Notes: generated by a model from the sequence alone, not told the origin. Counted from the first letter of the stretch, positions 40,878 to 52,800 are shown. The stretch is 64,000 nt of DNA from Streptomyces fradiae ATCC 10745 = DSM 40063 (GCF_008704425.1 NZ_CP023696.1:496001-560000), one strand, 5' to 3'. Numbers and translations are program-made.

Positions 40878-43097
40878 TTGAACGAGCCCTGGCGCGACCC
40901 CCTCCTGCCCGCTTCCGCGCGTGTCGCCGATCTGCTGCGCCGTATGACGCTGGAGGAGAAGGCGGGGCAGCTCGTCGGCTTCTGGGCGCTGCCCTCGGAC
41001 CCCGGAGCGCCCGTCGCGCCGATGGAGGACGACTCCGGCGAGCCGGCGCCCGGCCTCGACGACATCGCCGCCCACGGGCTCGGCCAGCTCACCCGGGTGT
41101 ACGGCACCGCCGCGGTCAGCGCGGAGGCCGGGATGGAGCGGCTCGCCTCGCTCCAGCGGCAGGTCGTCGCTTCCGGCCGGTTCGGCATCCCGGCGGTCGC
41201 CCACGAGGAGTGCCTGACCGGGTTCATGACGTTCGGGGCGACGGTCTTCCCCGGACCGCTCGCCTGGGGGGCGTCCTTCGATCCCGGGCTCGTGCGCCGG
41301 ATGGCCGCCGCCATCGGCGCCGGGATGCGGCGGGCCGGCGTCCACCAGGGGCTGGCCCCGGTGCTCGACGTGGTCCGCGACTACCGGTGGGGCAGGACCG
41401 AGGAGTGCATCGGCGAGGACCCCTATCTCGTCGGAGCGATCGGCACCGCCTACGTGCAGGGCCTGGAGGGCGCCGGCGTCGTGGCGACGCTCAAGCACTT
41501 CGCCGGGTACTCGGCCTCGCGCGGCGGCCGGAACATGGCCCCCGTCGCCGCGGGCCCGCGCGAGTTCGCCGACGTGCTGGTCGAGCCCTTCGTACGGGCG
41601 CTGCGCGAGGGGGGCGCCCGGTCGGTGATGAACAGCTACACGGACGTGGACGGCGTCCCCTCGGCCGCCGACGAGCGGCTGCTGACCGGACTGCTCCGGG
41701 ACGAGCTGGGGTTCGGCGGTGTCGTCGTCGCCGACTACTACGCCGTCTCCTTCCTGGAGACCCGGCACGGCGTCGCGGGGTCGCGCGGCGCTGCGGGCGC
41801 GCTGGCGCTGGCCGCCGGGATCGACGTCGAGCTGCCCACGGCCCGCTGCTACGGCGAGCCGCTGACCGCACTCGTGCGCTCGGGGGCCGTCGAGGAGGCG
41901 CTGGTCGACCGGGCCGCGGAGCGGGTGCTGCTGCAGAAGGCCGAACTCGGCCTGCTCGACCCGGACTGGGAGCCCGTCGAGCCCGAGCCGGTCGACCTCG
42001 ACCCGCCGGAGAACCGGGCACTGGCCAGACTGCTGGCCGAGCGGTCCACCGTGCTGCTCGCCAACGACGGCCTCCTGCCGCTGCGGCCCTGCCGCGTCGC
42101 GGTCAGCGGGCCGTACGCCGACGACCCCCAGTCCTTCCTCGGCTGCTACTCCTTCCCCAACCACGTCGCGCTGCCCGGCGATCCCGGGCTGGAGATCCCG
42201 ACGCTCGGCGAGGCGCTGGAGGCAGCCGGGTTCACGGTCACCGCGGACGACCCCGACGTGCACGTGCTGGTACTCGGTGACCGGGCCGGCCTGTTCGGCC
42301 GGGGGACCTCGGGAGAGGGCTGCGACGCCGAGACCCTCGACCTGCCCGGCGACCAGGCCGCCCTGGCCTCCGCCGTGCTCGACTCCGGAGTGCCGACCGT
42401 CCTGGTCGTCGTCTCCGGGCGGCCGTACGCGCTCGGCTCGCTGGCCGGGCGGGCCTCGGCCGTGCTCCAGGCATTCTTCCCCGGGGAGGAGGGCGGGACG
42501 GCGCTGGCCCGGATCATCGGCGGGGCCGCCGAGCCGTCCGGTCGGCTGCCCGTCTCCCTCCCCCGCCGCGCCGGCGGCCAGCCCGGCACCTACCTGCACT
42601 CCCGGCTCGGCGGGCGCACCGACTGGAGCTCGGTGGACCCCACGCCGCTGTTCCCCTTCGGGCACGGGCTGAGCTGGACCCGCTTCTCCTACGAGGGGCT
42701 GTCGGTGGACCCCGCCGCGCCGACGGACGGGACCGTCGCGGTCTCGGCCACCGTACGCAACGTCGGCGAGGTGGCGGGGACGGAGGTGGTCCAGCTGTAC
42801 CTCTCGGACCCCGAGGCGTCCGTCGTCCGGCCGCGGCGGTGGCTCGCCGGGTTCGGCCGGGTCGAGCTGCGGCCGGGCGCGGCCGCCCGGGTGACCTTCT
42901 CCGTCCACGCCGACCGGACCTCGTTCACCGGGCTCGACCTGCGCAGGAGGGTGGAGCCGGGGGAGATCGGCGTGGCCGTGGGGCGCTCCAGCGGCGATCT
43001 GCCGCTGCGGGGCTCCTTCACCCTGCACGGCCCCGTCCGCCACCCGGCGGCCGACCGGGTGCTGTCCGTTCCGGTCGAGATCGTGCCGGTCCCGTGA
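40878..43097 (+). CDS. GH3 beta-xylosidase/beta-glucosidase (BxlA-like)
   Basis: 739 residues: GH3 N-terminal barrel, C-terminal domain (RSTVLLANDGLLPLRP, then PGEEGGTALARIIGG) and fibronectin-III-like end (VSATVRNVGEVAGTEVVQLYLSDP). The nucleophile is the aspartate in VVVADYYAV at about D286. No signal peptide, so it acts in the cytoplasm on imported oligosaccharides. The TTG start lies six bases after AGGAG, which itself overlaps the LacI stop, so expression follows the regulator gene. Position next to the importer and a GH43 xylosidase suggests beta-xylosidase activity, though GH3 enzymes vary in specificity. Confidence 0.9.
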   Translation: MNEPWRDPLLPASARVADLLRRMTLEEKAGQLVGFWALPSDPGAPVAPMEDDSGEPAPGLDDIAAHGLGQLTRVYGTAAVSAEAGMERLASLQRQVVASGRFGIPAVAHEECLTGFMTFGATVFPGPLAWGASFDPGLVRRMAAAIGAGMRRAGVHQGLAPVLDVVRDYRWGRTEECIGEDPYLVGAIGTAYVQGLEGAGVVATLKHFAGYSASRGGRNMAPVAAGPREFADVLVEPFVRALREGGARSVMNSYTDVDGVPSAADERLLTGLLRDELGFGGVVVADYYAVSFLETRHGVAGSRGAAGALALAAGIDVELPTARCYGEPLTALVRSGAVEEALVDRAAERVLLQKAELGLLDPDWEPVEPEPVDLDPPENRALARLLAERSTVLLANDGLLPLRPCRVAVSGPYADDPQSFLGCYSFPNHVALPGDPGLEIPTLGEALEAAGFTVTADDPDVHVLVLGDRAGLFGRGTSGEGCDAETLDLPGDQAALASAVLDSGVPTVLVVVSGRPYALGSLAGRASAVLQAFFPGEEGGTALARIIGGAAEPSGRLPVSLPRRAGGQPGTYLHSRLGGRTDWSSVDPTPLFPFGHGLSWTRFSYEGLSVDPAAPTDGTVAVSATVRNVGEVAGTEVVQLYLSDPEASVVRPRRWLAGFGRVELRPGAAARVTFSVHADRTSFTGLDLRRRVEPGEIGVAVGRSSGDLPLRGSFTLHGPVRHPAADRVLSVPVEIVPVP

Positions 43098-44536
43098 GCG
43101 CGCCGTTCGGTGAGCCCGTGCTGCCCGGGTTCCGGCCCGACCCGTCCGTCTGCCGGGTGGGGGCCGACTACTACCTGGTGACGTCCAGCTTCGAGTGGTT
43201 CCCGGGCCTTCCCGTGTTCCAGAGCCGCGACCTCGTCCACTGGCGGCGCGTCGGCTCCGCGCTCGACCGGCCGTCGCAGCTCGACCTGGACGGGTGCGCG
43301 CCCTCGCGCGGACTGTTCGCCCCGACGATCCGCCACCATGACGGGGTCTTCCACCTCGTCTGCACGCTGATGGACGGCCCCGGCCACTTCGTCGTCACGG
43401 CGACCGACCCGGCGGGGCCGTGGTCGGAGCCGCACTGGCTGGAGGGCGAGGGCTTCGACCCGTCGCTGTTCTTCGACGACGGCCCCACCGGCGACGGCCG
43501 GGCCTGGTTCACCGCGACCCGGGTGCTGGACGAGGCAGCCGGCCGGACCGAGATCTGGATGCGCGAGTACCTCCCCGGCGAACGGCGGCTCACGGGCCCG
43601 GAGCACGTCCTGTGGTCGGGGAGCCGCCCGGGCGCCCGGTGGTCGGAGGCCCCGCACCTCTACCGGATCGGCGACGGCTACCTGCTGCTCACCGCCGAGG
43701 GGGGCACCGCCGAGGACCACAGCGTGGTCGCCGCCCGCGCCGAGCACGTCACCGGCCCCTACGAGGGGGCTCCCGGCAATCCGCTGCTGCCGCCCGCCGA
43801 GGGCCCGGTCACCTGCACCGGCCACGCCGACCTGGTACGGACCCCGCACGGCGACTGGCGGGCCGTCCTCCTGGGCGTGCGTCCGGGCTCCGCCCTCGGC
43901 CGCGAGACCTTCCTCGCCCGGGTCGCCTGGGACGACGGCTGGCCGGTCTTCTCCCCCGTCGCCCACACGGCCCCGCGCCGCCCCCTGCACGACGACTTCG
44001 CCACCCTGTCCGCGGACTGGAGCACCCTGCGCACCCCGCGCACGCGGTTCTGGACGACCGGCGACGGGCTCCGCCTCCGGCTCCGCCCGGAACGCCTGGG
44101 CGAACGCGCCGTCCCCTCCCTCCTGGCCCGCCCCCAGGAGCAGCCCGACTGCGACGTCTCCACCGAACTGCGCTTCACCGCCGCCGCACCGGGCGAGCAG
44201 GCCGGTCTGGCCGTGGTCCTCGACGACGACGCCCACCTCCTCCTGCTGCGCACCGCGGAGGGCCTCAGCCTCCAGCGCGGGCCGGACGTCCTGGCCCGCG
44301 TCGCGCTCCCCCCGGGCCCCGTCCGGCTGGGGGTCCGCGTCCGCGGCCTCACCCACACCTTCGCCCACGCGGCGCCCGACGGGGACTGGCGGGACCTGGC
44401 CACCGTCGAGGCCGGCTTCCTCACCCCGCTGTTCACCAGCGTCCAGCACGGCCTCTACGCCACCTCCAACGGCCGCCCGTCCGGCAACCACGCCCACTTC
44501 CCGTGGTTCCACGTCGGGTATCCGAGCCGGCGGTGA
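43094..44536 (+). CDS. GH43 beta-xylosidase/alpha-arabinofuranosidase
   Basis: 480 residues. A five-bladed propeller catalytic domain (about 1-300) has the GH43 triad: base in GFRPDPSVCRVGADYYLVTSS, pKa-modulating aspartate in EGFDPSLFFDD, and acid glutamate in ARWSEAPHLYRIGDGYYLLL-like context. A C-terminal beta-sandwich of the XynB type (about 310-480: LHDDFATLSADWSTLRTPR) completes it. No signal peptide, so cytoplasmic. The GTG start overlaps the GH3 stop by four bases (GTGA). Probably the second enzyme cutting imported, possibly arabinose-substituted, xylo-oligosaccharides. Confidence 0.9.
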   Translation: MSAPFGEPVLPGFRPDPSVCRVGADYYLVTSSFEWFPGLPVFQSRDLVHWRRVGSALDRPSQLDLDGCAPSRGLFAPTIRHHDGVFHLVCTLMDGPGHFVVTATDPAGPWSEPHWLEGEGFDPSLFFDDGPTGDGRAWFTATRVLDEAAGRTEIWMREYLPGERRLTGPEHVLWSGSRPGARWSEAPHLYRIGDGYLLLTAEGGTAEDHSVVAARAEHVTGPYEGAPGNPLLPPAEGPVTCTGHADLVRTPHGDWRAVLLGVRPGSALGRETFLARVAWDDGWPVFSPVAHTAPRRPLHDDFATLSADWSTLRTPRTRFWTTGDGLRLRLRPERLGERAVPSLLARPQEQPDCDVSTELRFTAAAPGEQAGLAVVLDDDAHLLLLRTAEGLSLQRGPDVLARVALPPGPVRLGVRVRGLTHTFAHAAPDGDWRDLATVEAGFLTPLFTSVQHGLYATSNGRPSGNHAHFPWFHVGYPSRR

Positions 44537-46611
<2,075 letters not shown>

Positions 46612-46629
46612 CCCGCCCCGGCGGGATGA

Positions 46630-46656
46630 GGGGAGCCGGGGTCGTCCCGGCTCCCC
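46630..46656 (+). terminator. xlnA terminator hairpin
   Basis: Perfect 11-bp stem: GGGGAGCCGGG (46630-46640) and CCCGGCTCCCC (46646-46656), loop GTCGT, followed by TTCG. It begins 18 bases after the stop codon. Confidence 0.75.
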
Positions 46657-46659
46657 TTC

Positions 46660-46752
46660 GTCGTGGTCCCTCGTGGTCCCCTGCGTCGTGGTCCTCTGCG
46701 TCGTGGCCTGCCGCGTCGTGGCCTGCCGCGTCCGCCTGCCGCGTCGTCGTCA
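46660..46752. repeat. Imperfect CGTCGTGG direct repeats after xlnA
   Basis: A run of about six units built on CGTCGTGG(T/C)C, including CGTCGTGGCCTGCCG twice in tandem. It fills the convergent gap up to the araD stop. Confidence 0.5.
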
Positions 46753-47463
46753 GGCGGAGGGAGGGTTGCCGTAGTAGGCGCCGGGGCCGTGCTTGCGTGT
46801 GAAGTGGCGGTCCAGGACGTGCCGCGGCGGTTCGACGGCACCCAGGGCGATGGTGTGGAGGGCCATCTCGGCGATCGCCTCGCAGACGACGGCGTGCTCC
46901 AGGGACGCGGTGGCGTCGGCCCCCCAGGTGAAGGGGCCGTGGTGGGCGACCAGGGCCCCGGGGACCTCCCTGGCCCGGGTGTCGTCGCGGCCCAGCAGGT
47001 CCACGATGACCTGGCCGGTGTGGTACTCGTAGCCCTCGGCGCACTGCTGGGGGGTGAGGGCCTCGGTGACGGGGACGGGGCCGTTGAAGGTGTCCGCGTG
47101 GGTCGTGCCGAGCACCGGTATCGGACGCCGGGCCTGGGCGAAGGCGACGGCGTGGGTGGAGTGCGTGTGGGTCACGCCTCCGATGGACGGGAAGGCCAGG
47201 TAGAGGCTCCGGTGCGTCTCCGTGTCGGTGGACGGCCGCAGGCGGCCCTCCACGACGCTCCCGTCGGCCAGGGAGACGACGACCAGGTCCTCCTCGCCCA
47301 GCACGTCGTAGGCCACACCCGACGGCTTGATGACGAAGACGCCGGCCTGCCGGTCCACACCGCTCACGTTGCCCCACGTGAGGGTGGCCAGGCCGGCCCG
47401 GGGGATGCGGAGGTTGGCCTCCAGCACCTCTCGGCGCAGTTCCTTGGAGACGGCGGTGTTCAC
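46750..47463 (-). CDS. araD: L-ribulose-5-phosphate 4-epimerase
   Basis: 237 residues, class II aldolase/adducin family, usual length for AraD. Zinc ligands appear in GGVTHTHSTHAVAFAQARRPIP (about 94-115) and ALVAHHGPFTWG (about 170-182); the substrate loop is LTWGNVSG near 29-36. It converts L-ribulose 5-phosphate to D-xylulose 5-phosphate. The GTG start has GGAG eight bases upstream. It follows araA by 64 bases containing a G-rich repeat, so it is probably the last gene of araB-araA-araD. Confidence 0.93.
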   Translation of the reverse strand: MNTAVSKELRREVLEANLRIPRAGLATLTWGNVSGVDRQAGVFVIKPSGVAYDVLGEEDLVVVSLADGSVVEGRLRPSTDTETHRSLYLAFPSIGGVTHTHSTHAVAFAQARRPIPVLGTTHADTFNGPVPVTEALTPQQCAEGYEYHTGQVIVDLLGRDDTRAREVPGALVAHHGPFTWGADATASLEHAVVCEAIAEMALHTIALGAVEPPRHVLDRHFTRKHGPGAYYGNPPSA

Positions 47464-47483
47464 GAGGGGGGCTCCGTCCTGGT

Positions 47484-47526
47484 GGGGGTGGAGGGGGCGG
47501 TGGGGGCGGTGGGGGTGGAGGGGGTG
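47484..47526. repeat. 9-bp G5-tract tandem repeat between araA and araD
   Basis: Five GGGGG runs at exact 9-base spacing (start 47484, 47493, 47502, 47511, 47520) separated by TGGA or CGGT. This is an ideal quadruplex-forming pattern on the plus strand, the template strand for the ara genes. Confidence 0.85.
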
Positions 47527-47527
47527 C

Positions 47528-49063
47528 TCACAGGCTCTGGGCCAGCCGGTGGTACGCCTGGCCCCAGCGCAGCTCGCGCGTGAAGCGGCGGATGGTGGTG
47601 TCCTCGTCGATGACGGCGAGTTCGGTCCGCAGCATCTCGGCGAGGTCTTCGAGCTCCTCGCCGCCCAGCGCGGTGGTCAGGACGGTGTGGTGCGGTGCTC
47701 CGGCGGTGAGCCACGCCTCGGTGGAGGTGCGCAGGTCGGGGCGGGGCCGCCAGACGGCCCGGGCGACGGGGAGCCGGGGCAGCGGCTCGGGCGGGCCGAC
47801 GACGTCGACGCGGTTGGCGACGAGGCGGAACCGGTCGCCCATGTCGGCGAGTCCGACGACGACGGCCTCACCGGGGTCCGCGTCGAAGACGAGGCGGACC
47901 GGGTCCTCGCGCCCGCCGATGCCGAGCGGATGGATCTCGCAGCTCGGCGTCGCCGTCGTGAGGGAGGGGCAGACCTCCAGCATGTGGGCGCCGAGGATGA
48001 GTTCCCGGCCGGGTGCGAGGTCGTAGGTGTAGTCCTCCATGAAGGAGGTGCCGCCCGGCAGGCCGTGTGCCATCGCCTTCAGGGTGCGCAGGAGGGCGGA
48101 GGTCTTCCAGTCCCCCTCGCCTCCGAAGCCGTAGCCGTCCGCCATCAGGCGCTGCACGGCGATTCCGGGCAGCTGGCGCAGGCCGCCGAGGTCCTCGAAG
48201 TTGGTGGTGAAGGCGCGAAAGCCCCCTGCGGTGAGGAACGTCCGCAGACCGGCCTCGACGCGGGCGGCGTAGCGCAGGGAGCCGTGGCGCTCGCCGCCCG
48301 CCACCAGCTCGGGGGCGAGGGTGTACAGGTCCTGGTACTCCTCGACGAGGGCGGAGACGGCCCTCTCGGGTGCGGCCTCGACCGCGGCGACGAGGTCGTT
48401 GACGCCGTAGGTGTTGACCGAGACCCCGAACCGCAGCTGCGCCTCGACCTTGTCCCCCTCGGTGACGGCGACGTCGCGCATGTTGTCACCGAACCGGGCG
48501 AGCCTGAGGGTGGCGAGCTCGGACCGGCCGACGGCGGCGCGGGCCCATCCGGCGACGCGGTCGACGACGCCGGGGGTGGACACGTGACCGGCCACGGTCT
48601 TGCGGGCGACGCCCAGGCGGGTCTGCACGAAGCCGAACTCGCGGTCGCCGTGGGCGGCCTGGTTCAGGTTCATGAAGTCCATGTCGATGGTGGACCAGGG
48701 CAGCCGGAGGTTGGCCTGGGTGTGCAGGTGGAGCAGGGGCTTGCTCAGGGCGTCGAGGCCGGCGATCCACATCTTGGCCGGGGAGAAGGTGTGCATCCAG
48801 GCGATCACGCCGATGCAGCGGTCGTCGGCGCCCGCCTCCAGGCAGATCCTCCGGATGGCCGCCGCGTCGGTCAGGACCGGCTTCCACACCAGGCGGACGG
48901 TGATCTGCGGATGACGGGCGAGGGTGTCGCGGATGGCGCGGGACTGGTCGGCGACCTGGGCCAGGGTGTCGTCGCCGTAGAGGGCCTGGCTGCCGGTGAG
49001 GAACCAGATCTCACGGTCGGGCCGGTCGGGCTGGTCGGGCTGGTCGGGCTGGTCGGGCGTCAT
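47528..49063 (-). CDS. araA: L-arabinose isomerase
   Basis: 511 residues, usual length. The start has a 9-base repeat coding [13 protein letters not shown], then [24 protein letters not shown], the standard AraA opening. Further markers: [22 protein letters not shown], the metal-binding region [38 protein letters not shown] with the conserved glutamate, [10 protein letters not shown], and HMLEVCPSL. It converts L-arabinose to L-ribulose in the cytoplasm. It is probably in one transcript with araB upstream and araD downstream, though gaps of 274 and 64 bases with tandem repeats separate them. Confidence 0.95.
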   Translation of the reverse strand: MTPDQPDQPDQPDRPDREIWFLTGSQALYGDDTLAQVADQSRAIRDTLARHPQITVRLVWKPVLTDAAAIRRICLEAGADDRCIGVIAWMHTFSPAKMWIAGLDALSKPLLHLHTQANLRLPWSTIDMDFMNLNQAAHGDREFGFVQTRLGVARKTVAGHVSTPGVVDRVAGWARAAVGRSELATLRLARFGDNMRDVAVTEGDKVEAQLRFGVSVNTYGVNDLVAAVEAAPERAVSALVEEYQDLYTLAPELVAGGERHGSLRYAARVEAGLRTFLTAGGFRAFTTNFEDLGGLRQLPGIAVQRLMADGYGFGGEGDWKTSALLRTLKAMAHGLPGGTSFMEDYTYDLAPGRELILGAHMLEVCPSLTTATPSCEIHPLGIGGREDPVRLVFDADPGEAVVVGLADMGDRFRLVANRVDVVGPPEPLPRLPVARAVWRPRPDLRTSTEAWLTAGAPHHTVLTTALGGEELEDLAEMLRTELAVIDEDTTIRRFTRELRWGQAYHRLAQSL

Positions 49064-49229
49064 GTCGGGGTGCGCTCCTCGGATGTGCGGGACGGGGGCG
49101 GAGAGGTCGGGGGGGAAGGGGCCGGGCGGGGCTGGCGCCCGGGCGGCGGGCGGTGGTTCGGGTCGGCCGGCGACGGCACCCTGCCGGTCGGCGGCGGCGC
49201 CTTCGTCGAGGGGCGGGCGGCGGGCGGTC

Positions 49230-49314
49230 GACCGGCGACGGCCGTGGATCGGTGACGGCCGTGGATCGGTGACGGCCGTGCATCGGTGACGGTCCGTCGA
49301 CCGGTGACGGCGCG
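49230..49314. repeat. 17-bp tandem repeat between araB and araA
   Basis: Five units of 17 bases on the pattern GATCGGTGACGGCCGTG (two exact copies at 49247-49263 and 49264-49280, flanked by degenerate ones), in the gap between the araB stop and the araA start. Confidence 0.75.
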
Positions 49315-49337
49315 GGCCGCCGCGGGTGGTGACCGGG

Positions 49338-51065
49338 TCAGCCGGCGGTGGCGGCGCGTGCGGTGTTGCGTATCCGCCGCAGGCGGTGCAGGAGGAGGTC
49401 AGCGCCGGTGCCGAAGTGCTCGTGCAGGGCGCGGTACTCGCGAAACAGAGCGTCGTAGGCGTCCGCCCGCGCGGGGTCGGGCACGTACGCGTGGTGCTGG
49501 ACGCTCCCCATCGCGGAGGCGGCGGACCGGATGTCGGGATAGGCGCCCGCGGCGACGGCGGCGTGGATGGCCGAGCCGAGCGCCGGTCCCTGGTCGGACG
49601 TGCCGACGGAGACGGGGCGGCGGAGCACGTCGGCGTGGATCTGCATGAGCAGGGCGTTCTTCTTCAGCCCTCCGGTGACGATGAACTCCTCGACGGGGAC
49701 CCCGCCGCCCTCGAAGGCCTCGACGATCATGCGGGTGCCGTAGGCGGTGGATTCGAGCAGGGCCCGGTAGACGTCCTCGGGCCGGGTGCCGAGGGTGAGT
49801 CCGGCGACGACCCCGGAGAGGTGGTGGTCGACCAGGGGGGTGCGGTTGCCGTTCAACCAGTCCAGGGCGACCAGGCCGTGCGCGCCGACCGGCTGGCCGG
49901 CGGCCTTGCGGGTCAGGAGCTGGTGCAGGTCCTCGCCGGTCGCGGCGGCCTCGGCGCGGTAGTGGTCCGGGACGCCCTGGCGGAGCCACCAGGCGAAGAT
50001 GTCGCCCACCGCGCTCTGGCCGGCCTCGTAGCCGTAGGCGCCCTCGACGATGCCGCCGTCGACGACCCCGCAGATGCCGGGGATCTCGGCGAGTACGGCT
50101 CCGTTGAGGACGTGGCAGGTGGAGGTGCCCATGATGGCGAGCATCCGGCCGTTCTCGACGGCGCCCGCCGCGGCCGCGGCCACGTGGGCGTCGACGTTGC
50201 CGACGGCGACGGCGGTGCCTTCGGGGAGGCCGGTCCAGCGTGCGGCCCGGCCGCTCAGCCCGCCGGCACGGGAGCCCAGGGGCGACAGCGGGTGCTCCAG
50301 GCGTGTGGCGGGGAAGTCGGCGAACTCCGGGTGCAGGCGGGCGAGGAAGCCGGGCGAGGGGTAGGCGCCGTCCTGGCGGATGCCCTTGTAGCCGGCGGTG
50401 CAGGTGTTGCGGGACTCGGTGCCGGTGAGCTGCCAGACGATCCAGTCGGCCGCCTCGATCCAGCGGGCGCAGGCGGCGTAGACGGCCGGGTCCTCCTCCA
50501 GGACCTGGAGGGCCTTCGCGTACTGCCACTCGGAGGAGATCCTGCCGCCGTACCGGGCGATCCACTTCTCGCCGTGGGCGTGGGCGAGGGCGTTGATGCG
50601 GTCGGCCTGCTCCTGGGCCGCGTGGTGCTTCCACAGCTTGGGCCAGGCGTGCGGGCGGCCGGCCCATTCGGGCGTCAGGGCCAGCGGGGTGCCGTCGGTG
50701 GTGGTGGGCAGGACCGTGCACGAGGTGAAGTCGGTGGCGATACCGATGACGCGGGCGGGGTCGACCCCGGCGTCGGCGAGCGCCGCCGGAACGGCGGTGC
50801 GCAGGACCTCGCGCCAGTCCTCGGGGTGCTGAAGGGCCCAGTCGGGGGGCAGGGGTGCCCCGCCGGCGGGAAGGCGGTCCTCGATGACGGCGTGGCGGTA
50901 CTCGTGGACCGACGAACCGAGCTCCGCGCCGTCCCGGACCCTGACCACGACGGCGCGCCCGGACAGGGTGCCGAAGTCGACTCCGATGGTGCAGGCCTCG
51001 GGATGGCGCCGGGCCGCTGGGCCGGAAGGGGCGTGTGGGGTCACGTTCGCCGTCTCTCTCGTCAT
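49338..51065 (-). CDS. araB: Ribulokinase
   Basis: 575 residues, FGGY carbohydrate kinase. N-terminal ATP-binding lobe opens [19 protein letters not shown] (about 25-43); [25 protein letters not shown] and MGTSTCHVL are kinase-lobe loops; the C-terminal [21 protein letters not shown] and [18 protein letters not shown] match AraB. It phosphorylates L-ribulose to the 5-phosphate. The ATG gives the longest form; a GTG seven codons later (VTPHAPSG) has a better ribosome site (GAGAGAG) and could be the true start. It is first of the ara genes, directly downstream of the LacI operator at 51089-51106. Confidence 0.94.
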   Translation of the reverse strand: MTRETANVTPHAPSGPAARRHPEACTIGVDFGTLSGRAVVVRVRDGAELGSSVHEYRHAVIEDRLPAGGAPLPPDWALQHPEDWREVLRTAVPAALADAGVDPARVIGIATDFTSCTVLPTTTDGTPLALTPEWAGRPHAWPKLWKHHAAQEQADRINALAHAHGEKWIARYGGRISSEWQYAKALQVLEEDPAVYAACARWIEAADWIVWQLTGTESRNTCTAGYKGIRQDGAYPSPGFLARLHPEFADFPATRLEHPLSPLGSRAGGLSGRAARWTGLPEGTAVAVGNVDAHVAAAAAGAVENGRMLAIMGTSTCHVLNGAVLAEIPGICGVVDGGIVEGAYGYEAGQSAVGDIFAWWLRQGVPDHYRAEAAATGEDLHQLLTRKAAGQPVGAHGLVALDWLNGNRTPLVDHHLSGVVAGLTLGTRPEDVYRALLESTAYGTRMIVEAFEGGGVPVEEFIVTGGLKKNALLMQIHADVLRRPVSVGTSDQGPALGSAIHAAVAAGAYPDIRSAASAMGSVQHHAYVPDPARADAYDALFREYRALHEHFGTGADLLLHRLRRIRNTARAATAG

Positions 51066-51088
51066 GGGCGTGGCAGAGGAGCCCTCTG

Positions 51089-51106
51089 ATTGTTAGCGCT
51101 CACAAT
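51089..51106 (-). promoter_or_regulatory. Arabinose-type LacI operator over the araB promoter
   Basis: ATTGTTAGCGCTCACAAT, near-perfect palindrome. On the minus strand it supplies TAACAA as a -10 box, with TTGCCC 17 bases upstream, so repressor binding would cover the promoter. Confidence 0.78.
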
Positions 51107-51753
51107 CCTGTCGGGCAAGAGCGGGAAGCAGTTCCGTCGTGGTGCGTTCGGTGAAGACGGCCCCGGAGGCGGGCGGTCGCCTCCGCGCGGGCGGGAGGGC
51201 GGGCCGCCTGGCGCACGGAGGACGTCGCCGGTCCGGCGCGGGAGACAGCGGGGCGGGCGGCGCGGGAGAAGGGGCGGGAAGCGGGGTCGGGGTGCGGGAG
51301 GCGCCGGTTCGCAGGCGAGTCCGGGGGGCGGACGGCACGGCACGGGCGGCGGGGCGGGCGACGGCGTGCGGGGCGGGCGACGGCGTGCGGGGCGAGCGAC
51401 GGCGTGCGGGGCGAGCGACGGCGTGCGGGGCGAGCGACGGCGTGCGGGGCGAGCGACGGCGTGCGGGGCGGGCGACGGCGTGCGGGGCGAGCGACGGCGT
51501 GCGGGGCGAGCGACGGCGTGCGGGGCGAGCGACGGCGTGCGGGGCGAGCGACGGCGTGCGGGGCGAGCGACGGCGTGCGGGGCGGGCGACGGCGTGCGGG
51601 GCGGGACCGGCCGGGCGAGGGGGCGGACCGGTCGGCGGAGGTGACGGCGCGGACGGACCGGACCCGGCGCCCGCCCGCCGGACACCGGCCGCCGCGGCGG
51701 CCGGCAGCGGCCCGCACCAGCGGCCAGGGGGCGGCGAAGTCCGCCCCCGTACG
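51107..51753. other. Noncoding gap between araB and its regulator gene
   Basis: About 650 bases without a gene between the araB operator and the stop of the LacI gene. It holds the 19-bp tandem repeat array at 51361-51606. Frames open through it only because of base composition. Confidence 0.6.
51361..51606. repeat. 19-bp tandem repeat array (13 copies)
   Basis: Thirteen head-to-tail copies starting every 19 bases from 51361 (unit ACGGCGTGCGGGGCG then GGCG or AGCG). Units are nearly identical, differing mainly G/A at position 16. The unit is not a multiple of three and gives low-complexity peptides in every frame, so it is not coding. Confidence 0.92.
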
Positions 51754-52800
51754 TCAGGCCTCGCCCGGCGGGCGGGTGCTCGCGCGCATGATGAGCTGCG
51801 GTTCCACCAGGAGGTGCTCGGCCTTCCGGGCGCGCCCCTCGATGTGGTCCACCAGGAGGCCGATGCTCCGGCGCCCGATGGCGGCGAAGTCCTGGCGGAC
51901 GGTGGTCAGCGGCGGCGGGAAGAACTCGGCCTCCGGGATGTCGTCGAAACCGGCGACGGCCACCTGCGCCGGGGTGCGGATCCCGCCCTCGCGCAGCGCC
52001 CGCAGGACGCCGAGCGCCATCTGGTCGTTGGCGACGAAGACGGCCGTGACCGGGGCCGTCCCGGGACGGGCCAGGGCGAGTCCGGCCAGCTCCTGCCCCG
52101 CCCGGTAGCCGGACAGGGGGCTCCAGTCCCCCGTCAGGACGCGCGGCGGCCGGATGCCGCTCTCCTCCAGGACGGCGCGCCATCCCGCGGTACGGGCCTC
52201 GCTCTCCAGCCAGTCCCCCGGGCCCGCCACGTGCCAGACGTTGGCGTGCCCGGCGGCGAGCAGGTGCTCGGTGACCATGCGGGCGCCGAGCTCCTGGTCG
52301 AGGGAGACACCGGGCAGGTCGAACTGGTGGCCGCCCTCCACGGTGACGACGGGGAAGGGCGCGTCCAGCTCGGCGAGCGCCTGCACGTGCGAGCGCTGCG
52401 GGGTGATGGCCACGACGCCCTCGACGCCCCAGGCCGCCAGGTGGTCGACGGCGTCCTTGAGACCCTGCCCCCCTCCGGTGCGCAGACTGACGGTCGAGAC
52501 GAGGTAGCCCTCCTCGCGGGCCGCCTCCTCCAGACCGGTCAGGGTGCTGGCGGGGCCGTACAGGGCGGTGTTGACGGCGATGACCCCCAGCGTCCTCGTA
52601 CGGCGCGTCACGAGGGCGCGCGCGGCGGGGTTGCGGCGGTAGCCGAGCCGTTCGATGGCCAGGGTGACCTGCTCCCGGGTGACCGCGCGCACGTTGGGGT
52701 GGCCGCTCAGCACGCGGGAGACGGTCTGGTGGGAGACCCCCGCCTCCCGTGCGACGTCGGCCATCGTCGGCGGGCGGACGTCGTGCGCGGGATGTGCCAC
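51754..52800 (-). CDS. LacI-family regulator of arabinose genes
   Basis: 348 residues. LacI HTH near residues 13-48 (MADVAREAGVSHQTVSRVLSGHPNVRAVTREQVTLAIERL), hinge RRNPAARALVTRRTRTLGVIA, then the effector domain (STLTGLEEAAREEGYLVSTV; VEGVVAITPQ; TAVFVANDQMALGVLRALRE; VAVAGFDDIPEAEFFPPPLTTVRQ). The GTG (VAHPAHD) lies after GGGAGG. It is flanked by two TGTGAGCGCTAACA-type operators, one before araB and one in its own divergent gap with the chvE operon, and the same site precedes GH62. It is the obvious repressor for all four units including itself; the inducer is presumably arabinose (inference). Confidence 0.9.
   Translation of the reverse strand: MAHPAHDVRPPTMADVAREAGVSHQTVSRVLSGHPNVRAVTREQVTLAIERLGYRRNPAARALVTRRTRTLGVIAVNTALYGPASTLTGLEEAAREEGYLVSTVSLRTGGGQGLKDAVDHLAAWGVEGVVAITPQRSHVQALAELDAPFPVVTVEGGHQFDLPGVSLDQELGARMVTEHLLAAGHANVWHVAGPGDWLESEARTAGWRAVLEESGIRPPRVLTGDWSPLSGYRAGQELAGLALARPGTAPVTAVFVANDQMALGVLRALREGGIRTPAQVAVAGFDDIPEAEFFPPPLTTVRQDFAAIGRRSIGLLVDHIEGRARKAEHLLVEPQLIMRASTRPPGEA

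Noticed and set aside
51361..51606. Possible CRISPR array
   Set aside because: The 19-base units are directly adjacent with no unique spacers, and there are no cas genes nearby. It is a simple tandem repeat.
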